A DNA stretch of 64,000 bases from Triatoma infestans. Lineage: Eukaryota; Arthropoda; Insecta; Hemiptera; Reduviidae. The notes below the pieces were generated by a model. It saw nothing but the letters and a program-made list of their open reading frames with translations. It was not told the origin of the DNA and did not search any database. Where the stretch lies: assembly GCA_011037195.1 (NCBI GenBank), contig JAAEAF010006163.1:1-64000 (forward strand), written 5' to 3'. Shown here piece after piece: positions 42,461 to 53,984 of this stretch; the stretch's first letter is position 1, and each line of letters starts with the position of its first letter. The position numbers and the translations under genes are program-made.

Positions 42461-43099
42461 AATGTTCAGGAATGAGGATGGATCCTGCCTTTCCCATAGA
42501 TGATTGTAGCCAACATATAAAAAATTCGCTTATTTGAGTTATTCAGTTAAACTTAATATTATTAGCTCGTGAAGAGCCAAGAACTAATTGCCTGTCATAA
42601 TAAATTTGCAAGTCAAGAACAAATTGCAAGTCTGGAACGATCCATTTCGAGAATTTTACAAAACCACAACAACAACAACAACTGGACAATAATAAGTGTA
42701 TTTGCTGGAATTTATCTACCTTTTTTTAATTTAGGTTCATAAAAAAAACAAATTTAATTATCCAAAGTTTGAGTTTTTAGACAAAAAATATTTGTTTTGA
42801 AGTCCCTTGAATACGAAAATAATGTTTTCAATAAAAAGATACATCAGAGCTACTTTCTCAAAAATAATTCGTACCTATTTTTTATTATAAACTTTGTGTA
42901 CTATCCTCAGCACATAAATGTCTATTACTTTTATTTGTGACTTTTGTCCAGGAAAATAGTTCTTTCGAAGAAGGATTCTTTTTTTTTTCCTTCCTGGTCA
43001 TGATTACAAAGACTAATCGACCATATTCACCTATTACTTGATCCTTTGCACTTCATTTACATGTTCTTAGCACTCAGAATTATTTTAATAGATCACACT

Positions 43100-45490
43100 T
43101 TTCTCATATTATTTAAACTTTACATTTATAAACAGCTAAGTACTCTACTAAACTTTGTAGAACATCTGGAGTGTTTGAGAATATTATATTTTCATAATTG
43201 AATGGGTTTGTGAGATACGGTGTAATTTTATGAAATAATTCTGTTCTTTCTCGTTCGAATTTAGTGCAGCTCATTATCACATGCTGGATATTTTGTATTT
43301 CTTGACAGAGATTACAATAAGAGAGTGTCTGAGACCTATCCTGCATAAATAGCTCACACACACTGCATGACCTTGATCTCAATCTATTGATTGTAACTAT
43401 AGCACACAATCATGTTCAAATTTAAATGTTTAAACCAACAGTTTGTGGAGATATTACTTATGACATTAAGAAGTCTTATATTCTTTTTGTCATTCTTCCA
43501 CTACTTTCAAAGTTAAATATATTTTTTCCAATCAGAGATCGAGATTGAAATATCTTCCATCTCACCGTTCTCCATAGCTTCCTTTGCCATCGCATCCACT
43601 ATTTCATTGTTTCTGATGCAACAATGAGCTTTACTCCAAACAAAATTTACTTCAAGCACTTTAGTTTTTAAAATATTTAATAGTTTACGTAATACTTCTA
43701 ATACTTTAAGTAATATACCGGTTTGATTTTTTGATATAAATGAATGGTTAATTTTCTTTAAGGCACTTTCACTATCACTAAGTATAGCAAATTTACTTTT
43801 ACTATCTATTGTGAACACATATTTCAATGCAAATACAATTGCAACTAATTACGCCATTTATACAGATAAATTACTATTTAATCTGGCCAGTTTACAAAAT
43901 TTGGCTGAGGGATGATAAAAGGCACAACCTATAGAATTATTGGTATTTAATTTCGACCCATCTGATATACCATTGTCTCCTGGTAGTGTTCTTTCAATAG
44001 TTTTTATATGTTCTTGATTTATTAAATTTTGTGGTAAATTTGGGCATTTTTTTAAAATATGTACTTTAATTGGGTTAATATAAATGTCATAATCGTATTC
44101 AAACATGTTTAGTTTAGTGCCAAATTGAATTTGTTTGAATTCTGCCAGTTCCATAAAACTTTCACAATATAATGAAGTTTTTTCTTTCTCTAATAACTAT
44201 AAGTTTGCACTTTTCTATTTAGTTGACAGTTACAATTTGTTATATAAGTCTCTATTTGTAGCTGCCGTTTTCAAAACAAATCTGTGGGACAAAAGTTGGC
44301 TCCTGCACTCTAGTGGAAGTTCACTGGTCAATTCATATACAACATCTAACGGGGTACTTCCCAACTATCCCAAACATAACCTCAATGATTTATTGTGTAT
44401 ACTTTTAATGGATGTAACGTTGTCTTATTCGCCTGTCCGCAGAACATGCTCCGTAGTCTAATATTGCTCTTATCCTGGCTTTATAAAACATAAGCGTCTG
44501 CTCCCCACCTATAACGCGTTACAGTTCTTAATAAATTATAATAATTATCTACTTTCATAGTTATCTTCTTTATATGAGCTTTCTAGTTTAAAGGCTTATC
44601 TAATGTAATACCCAGAAATATAACCTTCCTTAAACATGGGAAATTGAAGCCACTCAGTTCTACTATCCCAGGGAGAGGAATTCTTCTTTTTCTCGAAAAA
44701 GTGCACAAAAACGACCAACTTTCTGATAATGTCATACCATTTTCTAATAACCACCTTTTTAGTTTTGTTACTGCTTGGGGTAAAAGTGTTTTACTTTTCT
44801 TGATAGACGTTTCTATCACATACGTCATCGGTGTACTGAATAATTTTTACTCCTGTTATAAATGTTCCAGATCTGCTACGTATATGTTTATACAAAACCG
44901 GGCTTAGAATATCCCCCTGAGGTAAACCTAGGCTCATTTGCTGTGGCCCTCTAATATTATCATTAATTCCAATAAATATTTCCTTTTGGTTATCAGGGCA
45001 ATTATTTATGAATTTAGCGAGGATTTTAAGATTACTTAATTTTTTGGCCAGAATGGGGATTTGGACGGAGTCATAAACTGTCTTAAAATCTAGAAATAGT
45101 GCTAGAACATTTTTATTTGTAGTGAAAACCGCCTGAATATCTACAACCAATTGCATCTGACAATCGCTCATAGATTTTCCTTTTCTAAAACCATATCGGG
45201 ATCTAGGAAACTTGTGATACTCTAGCCACCATACGAATCTGGTTTTTATGAGTTTTCATTTCGCTTGAAGCCAGAACTACTGGACGATATGACGAATCAA
45301 TTCTTGTTGGTTTGTTTGGTTTTAAAATGGGGCATATTAAATAATCTTTCCATTTTTCTAGAAAATTTCCATCTTTCCACATTTGATTAAATAATTCTAA
45401 TAATTTCCGCTTCATATTCGGATTCTTAAAGGAGCTAGAACGTTACAACTTTCTTTTCAACATATCGGCGATTTTACAGAATAGGCCTCC
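43100..45490 (-). pseudogene. Decayed I-type LINE ORF2 with RNase H
   Basis: Read right to left, the minus strand contains reverse-transcriptase blocks (MKRKLLELFNQMWKDGNFLE, ALFLDFKTVYDSV, GLPQGDILSPVLY and YTDDV for the usual YADD). The thumb follows (about 44828-44583) and then an RNase H domain: DGSKLNTNNSIGCAFYH, SDSESALKKI, then FVWSKAHCCIRNNEIVDAMA. Last comes a Cys-His cluster (YCNLCQEIQNIQHVIMSCTK). The order reverse transcriptase, RNase H, Cys-His is that of I-clade elements. Stops and frameshifts separate every block. The endonuclease and ORF1 are missing and no target duplication was found. Confidence 0.8.
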
Positions 45491-48047
45491 GACTTTTTTG
45501 GATTTTTTTACAACCATTATCTTTATGCTTAATTTTTTTTTTAGATAAGTAAAGAGAAAAACCCGAAAAAATAAGAAGAAACATTTACTTTACTAACAGA
45601 CAGATCAAATTAACAAAAGCCTTGGTTGAAAGATAAATAAATTCGCTTCAAGAAGTGTAAACAAAACTAAATAAAAGCTTGTTTATAAAGAAAATAAACA
45701 AACAAGAAAGAGAATCTTTGATATTGTTAAGCTGCTATCACTCTAGTTTAGTTTATAACTAAGCATTTAAAGTGCCAAGAAAATATTTGCATTCGTACGT
45801 TTTTTAACAAAACTACGTTCTTTTTATTTTGTGAGCTAGTTTGGGTTTCGAAGAATTTAGATTATAAAATTAAAGTAAATTTATATAGCCTATTCGGAAA
45901 AATCAGTCAATATAGCCAATCAACCAGTACTAGCGGGAATAAGGGCAACGTATGCTCACCTATCGCCCGAGTGTGAGCATAATAGACGCCCATATTACAA
46001 GGCGTCAGAATTTAAAAGCCAGTTGCTTTTAACATTGTTCTGAAAACAGAACCAGCGAGCTCAAACATATTGCCCTACTGCTCTGGAATCACAGAGCACC
46101 AATAAAGGCTGCATACTAACAACATATGAACACATTCAGCCACATAAAAAATGGGACACATATTTTTCTGTATAAAACACAATAATCCTGTACTAGCTTT
46201 GGTATATTTATGTTTATAACGTATATAGATGTTATTTACAATAGTTTAATCTGAAAAACTCTCAACTTTCTTGAGATTAAAAGTTGAAAACAGTAGAAAT
46301 ATATTTAGTGTGACTTTCTTATCTGGGATCTACATCGTAAGTAATGATTTATTTTTCTAATTCTAAATTATTTTTAATTTTATCGTTAAATTAGTTTCTT
46401 TGCTTAACTTGATTAACAGAGAAATGGTTATTTCTTTTGAGGATGCTCGTGCGGTGGAAGGATATAGCGTACTATATACATATATGGCAGAACTTTTATA
46501 TATATTTGTCACGTTCTGCGGTTCATCGAGCAATCCTACATTTTAGGAAAATATTATAGGGAATGTCAGACACCCGGAAGTGGTCGTAGAAGGAACAAAA
46601 CAGATCGGGACGACTTTTTTCTTTCTTCTCAGTTTCATGCAACCAGTTTCTTACAATTCCAGAGCTCAGGATAACTTATAAAAAGTTACCGTGAGCTCTG
46701 ATACTGTTCTAAGACGATTGGAGAAGTAGGGCTGATGGCTTAACATTTATTTTACAAGTTTAAAATAATTAAAAAATATAAAAATGTCTAAAAAATGAGT
46801 TTTGCACCGAACATACGCCAGTTGCGCAAAAAAAAAGAATATGAAGAAAAATTCTTACATTTGAAAATTCTTACATGGCTGATCTATCAAAGGAAAAAAT
46901 ACATCAGTAATAGTAGATGAGCAGGGTTGGTAGTTCATCTAATAAAGTAATTGATGCATATCCAGCTGATATGGAAACGTTGAATATGTGGTTGGGTCCG
47001 CAGTGCTGGGTAACATCTCTCCATCTCTTTCACTATAGAATCTATAGCATGGGTTGTAGACGGAACTTATAAAAGAAGCCGGAAAGCTTTGTATTCGGTC
47101 CGTGGCGCTGATGATTTCTTTTCCAAAATTCGATGTTTCTAACATCTTGTGAGGATGAAAACAGAAAAAATTATTATCTTCTAAAAGGCATTATTTTTGT
47201 CAGTCAAGTTATATATTTTAACAACTTTCTTAAAATCTAACTGAACCAATTTTCCAAACATTGTTAGATATATGTAAATACAAATTCTTAAAATTTGAAA
47301 GCTGATGTGATGAATGTCGTAAAGACTCGGCACCATAAAGATACTTGTTAAAAGCCTTTTCTATTTTTATAATAATACTGAATACAGTCTGCATCTGATA
47401 AATATCAGATTTACTGGTCTTTTGCTCCGTTTGAGTTTGAGACCACCTGGCCTCTAGCTAATTGATAATTGTTATAAAGATCTTCTTGAAATTTACAAAA
47501 ATTACCCACAGTTATCTACACCAATCACTAACTTCAAATTTTGGTTTGTACTGAAATGCAAAATTATAGGTGGTAAATTCTATTTTATTTCATTACATAC
47601 CAAACAACAGTAAAAAGTGTAAAATCGGCAATATATTTCAGTTACATAAAATACATATTATATATTTCGTCATTGTAAATATACTGTTCTCTAATCGTGA
47701 AATAAAGTTGAGGAAAGTTCTAACATATCTTCCTTTTTAAAATTTTTCTTAAAAATCTTACGATAGAACGACATACATTTCCTTACTTTTTTTTTGTAAT
47801 ATTTTGTACGAGTTTCACTTGACCAGTTTTTTTTTAAATTACTATAATTTTATAGAATGATCTGCATACACAGTCGCTGTAATAGTGCACCACAAAGACC
47901 ATTCACCATAAGACCTTATGTCGGCAGGTTAAGTAAAGAGCTTTAACTTCTAGTATGAACATTCATAAAGACCTAATACTAGGGGAAGTTATATTTGATA
48001 AAACAATTTTTAAAAAATCTTATAGTTATTCATTTTAAGCTTTAACC
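45490..48047. other. Unassigned AT-rich stretch with a possible LTR-like block
   Basis: At about 45880-46125 a block with ATTTAAAAGCCAGTTGC and CCAATAAAGGCTGCATACTA resembles the TATA and polyadenylation parts of an LTR. No matching partner or flanking duplication was found. The remainder has no credible gene. Confidence 0.35.
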
Positions 48048-48112
48048 AACGCCCGCTCTAGCGGTTACGTCGCCCCGGACAAAAAGACAAATTGCCGCCC
48101 CTTAAGAATATA

Positions 48113-48160
48113 TACACTACCGATCAGAAGTTTGGAAGTTTGGGATCAGTTAAAAAATTG
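48113..48160 (+). repeat. Orphan Tc1-type terminal inverted repeat
   Basis: TATATACACTACCGATCAGA and GTTTGGGATCAG match the left terminus of the Tc1 element at 51255. Even the outside flank (CGCTCTAGCGGTT...GCCCC) is shared, but no transposase follows; a LINE fragment does. Confidence 0.6.
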
Positions 48161-48870
48161 GGCCTTGAACTGCTTCACTGTAGTCGATCGTGTCCAATTG
48201 ATATTCTTAAAATTGCTCTTAAATCTGCCACGACAAGTCCCCAATAGTTTCGTTCGCTGGAAGTTGAATGACGGCATGTGAAAACCAAGATTTTTAATAA
48301 ATCTATAAGATTCTGGCTGAAGATTTTATCGATGTAAAGCAGCTCACCTCTGAAAATATGCTATAGAAGACTTGTGAAGCTTTTGGATGGATCTAACATC
48401 CACTATAGACTGATATAGCCCCTTGGCTAATGGTAGTTCATATGTAAATATTAGGTGCAATATCATTAAAACCAGGTTGATAGCTCAAATTGGAGTAGTA
48501 GTGATCGTCACCCCAGGATTTTTTATAATACAATAGCTATTTGATCCTAAAAGAGTTGCTTTACTTGTGCGGTGGGCAAAAATGACTATATTATGCATTT
48601 TATTTTGGAATGCCTTTATTATAAATGTTTGAGAAGGAGGTTGTTAAATAGGTATTTATCTTCACACAGTTCTTATGTTTTTGCTAACTTACTAGATATA
48701 GAAAATAAAAAAAAGTTAAACCACTTATTTTATTTTATCTCTGAGACTTTGGAAGAAAGAAATACATAGGTTTTTAAAGGTATTATTTAATACCTATGAG
48801 GAGATCCCTCAAGCTCTTACCCTAAAATAATTTGTATAAATGAATAAAATCTATTTAAATCATGTTACTA
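48160..48870 (+). mobile_element. LINE ORF2 C-terminal fragment
   Basis: Broken plus-strand frames read FNKSIRFWLKILSM, LKICYRRLVKLLDG and, after a gap, NDYIMHFILECLYYKCLRRR (48580-48640). This is the region around the final Cys-His cluster of the LINE family at 36802. A single open frame covers 48572-48769. Insertion limits are not visible. Confidence 0.55.
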
Positions 48871-49599
48871 TCTACTTTATTAATCAAGTATTTAATATTT
48901 TTTATTAAGTTGAAGATTAAGCCGAAATGTTTGTAATGTTTCTTCTTGTAACGTTGTATTTTCTGTTCAGCTTTCAGCAGAGGTCAATCTCTTGCTATAG
49001 AATTGTATAGTTTCTTTAGGCAATAATAAAATAAATATTGAATGAAATTTCCCAAGAAATGTTTCAAGCAATTGGACCAGCGATTTCAAGAGATTTTGAA
49101 GCTGCATTCAAAAATATATCAAATACAATATTCAATCGAATACCAACAAATGAAATTAACCCGTAAATTTTATTGACAAGATTTAGATAAAAGTTCTTGA
49201 ACTGTATGTTGGTAGTTACATGTAAATGCTAATAAAAATAATGATTATATAGGATGGATTGCTATTTGAATATATCCTTCAATAGCCTTAAATTTCTCAT
49301 TTTAACATTGTATCTAAGTTATTACATCCGATAATATTAATATTCGCAGCCCTCTATAGCTTATAGCTGAAAAACAAATGTAAAAAATCTGAATCCTCTC
49401 ATGAAAAAGAAAGGACGGAAAAATATCATATCAAGCATTATTCCAGAAAAATATCTTGGCAAATAATGTGCCAAGAATTATCTTAATAGCTTGCGAAAGA
49501 AATATAATGTAGAAAAAAGATAAATAAATATTTGGATTTTATTAATATATATTAATATATTCATTTATAAAAATGAAGTGTACGCTTTTTTTTTTCCAA
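48871..49599. other. AT-rich stretch, no gene recognised
   Basis: No conserved open frame, repeat end or RNA gene was identified. Confidence 0.5.
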
Positions 49600-49758
49600 T
49601 TATAATGTATGTACATCTAAGTAATTTTTTCAGGTTTTGTGATTTTCTCCATAAAAACACCGACGAATTTTATTAAATTTGTATACTAACTATAAATTTT
49701 GTCGCTTACAATTTTGAAAACTGGAGTAAGAGAATTTGTGAGAGTGTTTAACACCAGA
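49600..49758 (-). repeat. Terminal fragment of a HINE-like repeat
   Basis: GATTTTCTCCATAAAAACAC, CCGACGAATTTTATTAAATT and TTTTGAAAACTGGAGTAAGA lead to TGTTTAACACCAGA at 49758, the TC-start end in reverse orientation. The other end of this copy is missing. Confidence 0.65.
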
Positions 49759-51220
49759 TTTGTTTTGTTTTCTAATTAATAAAGTAACTAATTGAAGTTA
49801 GTATATTTGTAGTTATAAAAATGGCCACCAGATAACAACACCTACTGAGAATCAATTTTATTTATGGTTATATAGTTTGTCACTAGGTGTCACTACTTTC
49901 AAAAAAGTTTCGGGAGTCCATTACCCTAACCACTTCCCCGTCCAGTCGTAAGAGACGCACTTTAAACTATTGAAAAATGTTTACATCAGAGGATGGCGCT
50001 GTGATCGCGTGGCTAATTTTGGAACTACAATTCTGTATATCTAGAAGCTTATGCTTTCTAGCGGCAATTATTTGAACTACTACAAATTCTAGATTAAGTA
50101 AGTGCTGTAACCTGGCGGTGAATTCAGAAACGTTAATTTTATTCGGTTTTAAATATTTTTCTTTTTTTATTTCAACTAACATGTAAACATTGAATTTTTT
50201 TATTTTTTTTTTATAAGAATACAGTCCTAATTTTTTAGTATAAACTTCATCTACAACAATTACATTCTTAAAGCAGTTAGAAAAAAAAAATTTATTTGTT
50301 CCTTATCTCTGTGTTTTTTTAAGTCTTTTATTAATTATTCAATTATTTGTTAAAGGGGACTAATTGTGACTCTAAAATTAAGTTATTTTCTCTCTTATTA
50401 AGTTACATGTATTTATTATAAATACCGATTTAAAATATTCTTCCAAATAATTGTGAAGGGTGTTCTATCCCGAGACCTTAATTGTCCTGCAAATTGTCGT
50501 CACAAGCATTGCTACTGGATTGATGGAGAGCTTGCTATCATACAATGCAATCTTATTTAGGTAAATAGTATAATCCTCACCTCCTTTATTTGTCTGTAAT
50601 ATATGTCCACTAACCGTTTATTTGCAAATGAATTATACAATAAAGGAATGAAGGGTGATTGTTTTATACCAGATTTCTTTTTCCTAAATCGCGGCAGTAC
50701 ACTAAATAAATTTAGGGATGTCAAATCTAGACTGTGAGGGAAAATGCAGACTTTGTCAACAGAGCATCATTTTGATTAGGAACATAATTTTTTTCTTGTA
50801 TAACTTTTATTGAATCTTATTTTTCGCAGTATTTGTTTGTCTCAAAAGTTTTATTTTCGAGACTTCATCAGTCATCAGTTATTGTGGTACTTAATAGAAA
50901 AACATTGCTAACCAGTTATTTTAGTGATACGTTAGAGAAAAGCTTATTGCTTATTGTTCCTTCAGATAAATGTGGCAAATAAAAGTGATAAGAATTTATA
51001 TGTATAGATAGTATTTAACGTTTAAAGAAAATCGTTGCAGCCAATTTCGAGAAAATCACGAAAAATTGAAAACAAAAACATTCAGTAAATTTGCACTGTC
51101 GGATGGATTTCGCCGTCTGTGCAATCCAAAAAGTAAATTCTGGCAAATTGAATTAATTAACTGGTTTTGTTCTTAATTTGTTTGCAAAGTTAAGCCTTTG
51201 CACTTCTAGGGCCAGTTGCA
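49759..51220. other. AT-rich stretch with HINE-like scraps
   Basis: A TTTATACCAGATTTC scrap lies at about 50664-50678, and a plus-oriented internal piece (AAAGAAAATCGTTGCAGCCA, then TTTCGAGAAAATCACG) at 50985-51120. The open frame 50182-49967 (minus) has no recognisable family. Confidence 0.45.
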
Positions 51221-51433
51221 GCGCTCGCTCTAGCGGTTCCATTGCCCCTTCATATATATACACTACTGGTCAGATATTTGGGATCAGTAATAAAATTTAG
51301 TTATTTACTAAAGTTCTTTAAAGAAAAATATAGTTACATTGTAATAAGAATTTTCCAGTAACTTGATTTATGCATAATACCTCCCCTATTTAAATGGCAC
51401 CTTTTAAAATAAATATTTTATTAACATAATATA

Positions 51434-51933
51434 TCTCGAAGGATACCTTTATACGCCCGGAGCCCTTTTGCGGTTGCCCAGGAGCCTCATTCACGCTTCT
51501 ATCAAGGAACGGATAGAAGACCAGCATCTGCGATGGTGGGAAAGAACGCCAGGGCAGAGGCAGGCTAAATTCTTTGCTAAGACATTTACCTACATTTACC
51601 AAGGATCTATTGAGCCATAGCCGAAGAGATATAAGTGTAATAGTGGGTCTACTAACAGGGCGTTGCAGGCGGATGAATAGGCACATACACCATTTACTAC
51701 TAGCAGACAACGCGTTATGCCATTTCTGCAGGGACGAGGAGGAAACCCCGGCGCACGTCCTTTGTGGGTGTGCCGGCCTGGCGAGCTAGCAACTGGAGGC
51801 TAGCAATCCCGAAACCCGAGCCACTTTCAGCTTTGCTAGGCCTGATTAGAGGGATGTCATATCCAGATACACAATAAACCTCTCAAGTGGAAGGTTGTAG
51901 TGGAATGAAGCGTGGCCCTCCTCCCATCCAATC
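51434..51933 (+). mobile_element. 5'-truncated I-like LINE inside the Tc1 element
   Basis: Frames read SLIHASIKERIEDQHLRWWE and RTPGQRQAKFF (post-RNase-H linker), then SRRDISVIVGLLTGRCRRMN and LCHFCRDEEETPAHVLCGCA (Cys-His cluster, about 51615-51775). Perfect 12-bp duplications TAACATAATATA are at 51422-51433 and 51934-51945. It is the same family as 688-1231, again without poly-A. The insertion is younger than the Tc1 copy. Confidence 0.8.
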
Positions 51934-52227
51934 TAACATAATATAGACTTTGCCCTTTGAGAAACAATTTACCTATTGGATTTGTTAGTAATTCACAAAG
52001 AATAATTTCTTTCAAATTATTGATTCTGTTCATAGATTAGGACTTTGAATTGTTTGTCAACAAATCATTATTTACTTACTTTTTATTCTATTTTAATTAA
52101 TTGGGATTAGTTCACTCCTTCAGCTTCACGGTTTACGAGTATATCTTCACGGTTATGAGTGTATCTTCACGGTTTACCAGTACATCTTATTGCAACGTTG
52201 ACTTTTCCTCTTTGGAATGAATACAAA

Positions 52228-52869
52228 ATGGGCAAAGTTAAAGAACTGAGTGTTGCTAGCAGAAGTGCCATTTGAACTTTACATAAGATAGGGAATTCAG
52301 AACGAAAAATTACGGCTGAACTTAAAATTTCAAAAAATGGTGTTCACCGTGCTATCAAACGGTTTAAAAAATATGGTGATCATATTTGGATTGAGAGGGC
52401 TCGGTCATGTTTGGGGATGTTTTTCAGGCTATGGAATAGGTGATCTCGTCCGTATTGACGGGATAATGAAAAAAGAAAATTATAAAAGCTTTTCAGAAAA
52501 TCACGCCTTACCCTGCGGACAGCGATTGATTGGGGAAAAAATCATTATGCAACAGGACAGTGACCCTAAACATACTTCCAAATTATGTAGACAATACCTT
52601 AAGGAAAAAGAAGATGAAAAATATGTGTCAATATGGTCTGGCCCTCGCAATCCCCGGTCTTGAACCCAATTGAACTTTTGTGAGATGAGCTAGATGGAAA
52701 AGTTCATATCAAGTGCCCTAATTCTCCAGATGCTCTAAGGCAGATACTGTTCATTGTGTGAACTAATATTGAATTCGAAACAATCAATAAATTGATTGAG
52801 AGAATGCCTAGAATTATAAGAGAAGTAATTAAGCAGAGAGGTGGTCACTTTGATGAAAAAGCCGTTTAG
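52228..52869 (+). pseudogene. Tc1-type transposase, internally deleted and frameshifted
   Basis: The relic opens with MGKVKELSVASRSAI and KIGNSERKITAELKISKNGV, the paired-type helix-turn-helix that binds the inverted repeats. It then jumps to VWGCFSGYGIGDLVRIDGIM and QQDSDPKHTSK, whose aspartate is the second catalytic residue. The third block reads PVLNPIELL, then DELDGKVH. About 100 residues between the DNA-binding part and the VWG block, with the first catalytic aspartate, are missing. In-frame stops and shifts follow. Total length is about 640 bp against roughly 1 kb for an intact gene, so no active enzyme can be made. Confidence 0.78.
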
Positions 52870-53066
52870 TCGAAATTTATTTTTGGGAAAGATTTACACT
52901 TTGTAATGAATTTGTTATCGCTTATATTATTGTATAAAGATTAAATATAACATTTTTGAATTACTGACATTTTATTTCATTCATAACAAATCATTAAATT
53001 AACAAAAATAAATATAATGCATTTTTATTCTAGGTGGTCCCAAACTTTTTACCAGCAGTGTATATA

Positions 53067-53984
53067 TTTTTTTAAGCAGGTCTATACATGTTCAAACACA
53101 AGCTGAACCAGCACTCTGTTTGCGCGCTAATGCTATTCTGTTCAGAGAAGTATATGCTTGTTCAAACAAGTTCAAGCATCGTCTTTCACAAATTCTGCGA
53201 TAATTTTTCAATAATAAAGTAAATATTTTTAGCTTTAAGACATAAATAACATAAATACGCTGCGCACTATAAATTTTTAGCGAACGAAAAAATCGAACAG
53301 TGAAATTTGAGTATTTAACACAAAAATATTTTTCCCACACTTACATCCAGTATAGCGCCCCAGACAAATGTCCGGGTTGTCCGCCCCTAGAGCGGGCTCT
53401 GCTTTAACACGAAGTCATTTTAAGTTAGAATTTTGAACTGAGCTTTCTCTGAAAGTATGATTAACGCTCTGAGTGGGGGAAAAAATATTTATAGAAAAAT
53501 GGCCTGCTTAAACTTCATGTATTGGTACAGTACAGTACAATATTGTTAATTTTCAGTACAGTTTCCCTACATTAGGCCTAACTAATCTTTAATTAAATTT
53601 GAACACAATTTGTCAATTAGACTTCTTATAATTTTACTTTCACTTTCTTGATCTGTCTTAATGGGTTATAATTTTGCGCTTAGAGTCTTCAAAAGTATAA
53701 ATGCATCCCTGATTCATGCTGAAAATAAATAGCAACTCACAAAGGTTTTCTCAATTTGGTTCGGAAATTACCTTTGGCGATAACCAGAAAACCCGACTCA
53801 TGAACGAGTAATTCTAGATGTAAATTTAAAATCAAAATTTTAATGACTTCTGCAGTACCAAACAATCAAATACATAGATATCAATAAAAATCAGAAAGGA
53901 TAAATTACTACTTTTATGTACAAAATTATATTTAAATACAAATTTACATTTATATACTAATAAATAAGCGTAGGTCTTAACATT
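53067..53984. other. Intergenic stretch downstream of YARS2
   Basis: It includes the inverted GCCCGCTCTAG motif (53380-53398) and AT-rich DNA. It probably holds the YARS2 3' untranslated region on its right side. No separate gene was found; the open frame 53340-53092 (minus) is unsupported. Confidence 0.45.

Larger units (their letters stand above)
51255..53066 (+). mobile_element. Tc1/mariner-type transposon with a LINE inserted in it
   Basis: The terminal inverted repeats are TATATACACTACTGGTCAGA (51255 on) and the complement of CTTTTTACCAGCAGTGTATATA (ending 53066). The TA-rich ends fit TA-target insertion. A transposase relic lies at 52228-52869, and a LINE fragment occupies 51434-51933 between the left end and the gene. 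Outside the ends, CGCTCTAGCGG on the left (about 51228) and its inverted version CCGCCCCTAGAGCGGG on the right (53380-53395) suggest that the Tc1 sits inside a further inverted-repeat element. Confidence 0.75.

Noticed and set aside
41550..42842. CRISPR-like or tandem array
   Set aside because: Only two long diverged copies 1.1 kb apart; no short regular repeats with spacers occur anywhere in the window.
49967..50182. 71-codon minus-strand open frame
   Set aside because: There is no recognisable domain or splice context; composition is compatible with chance.
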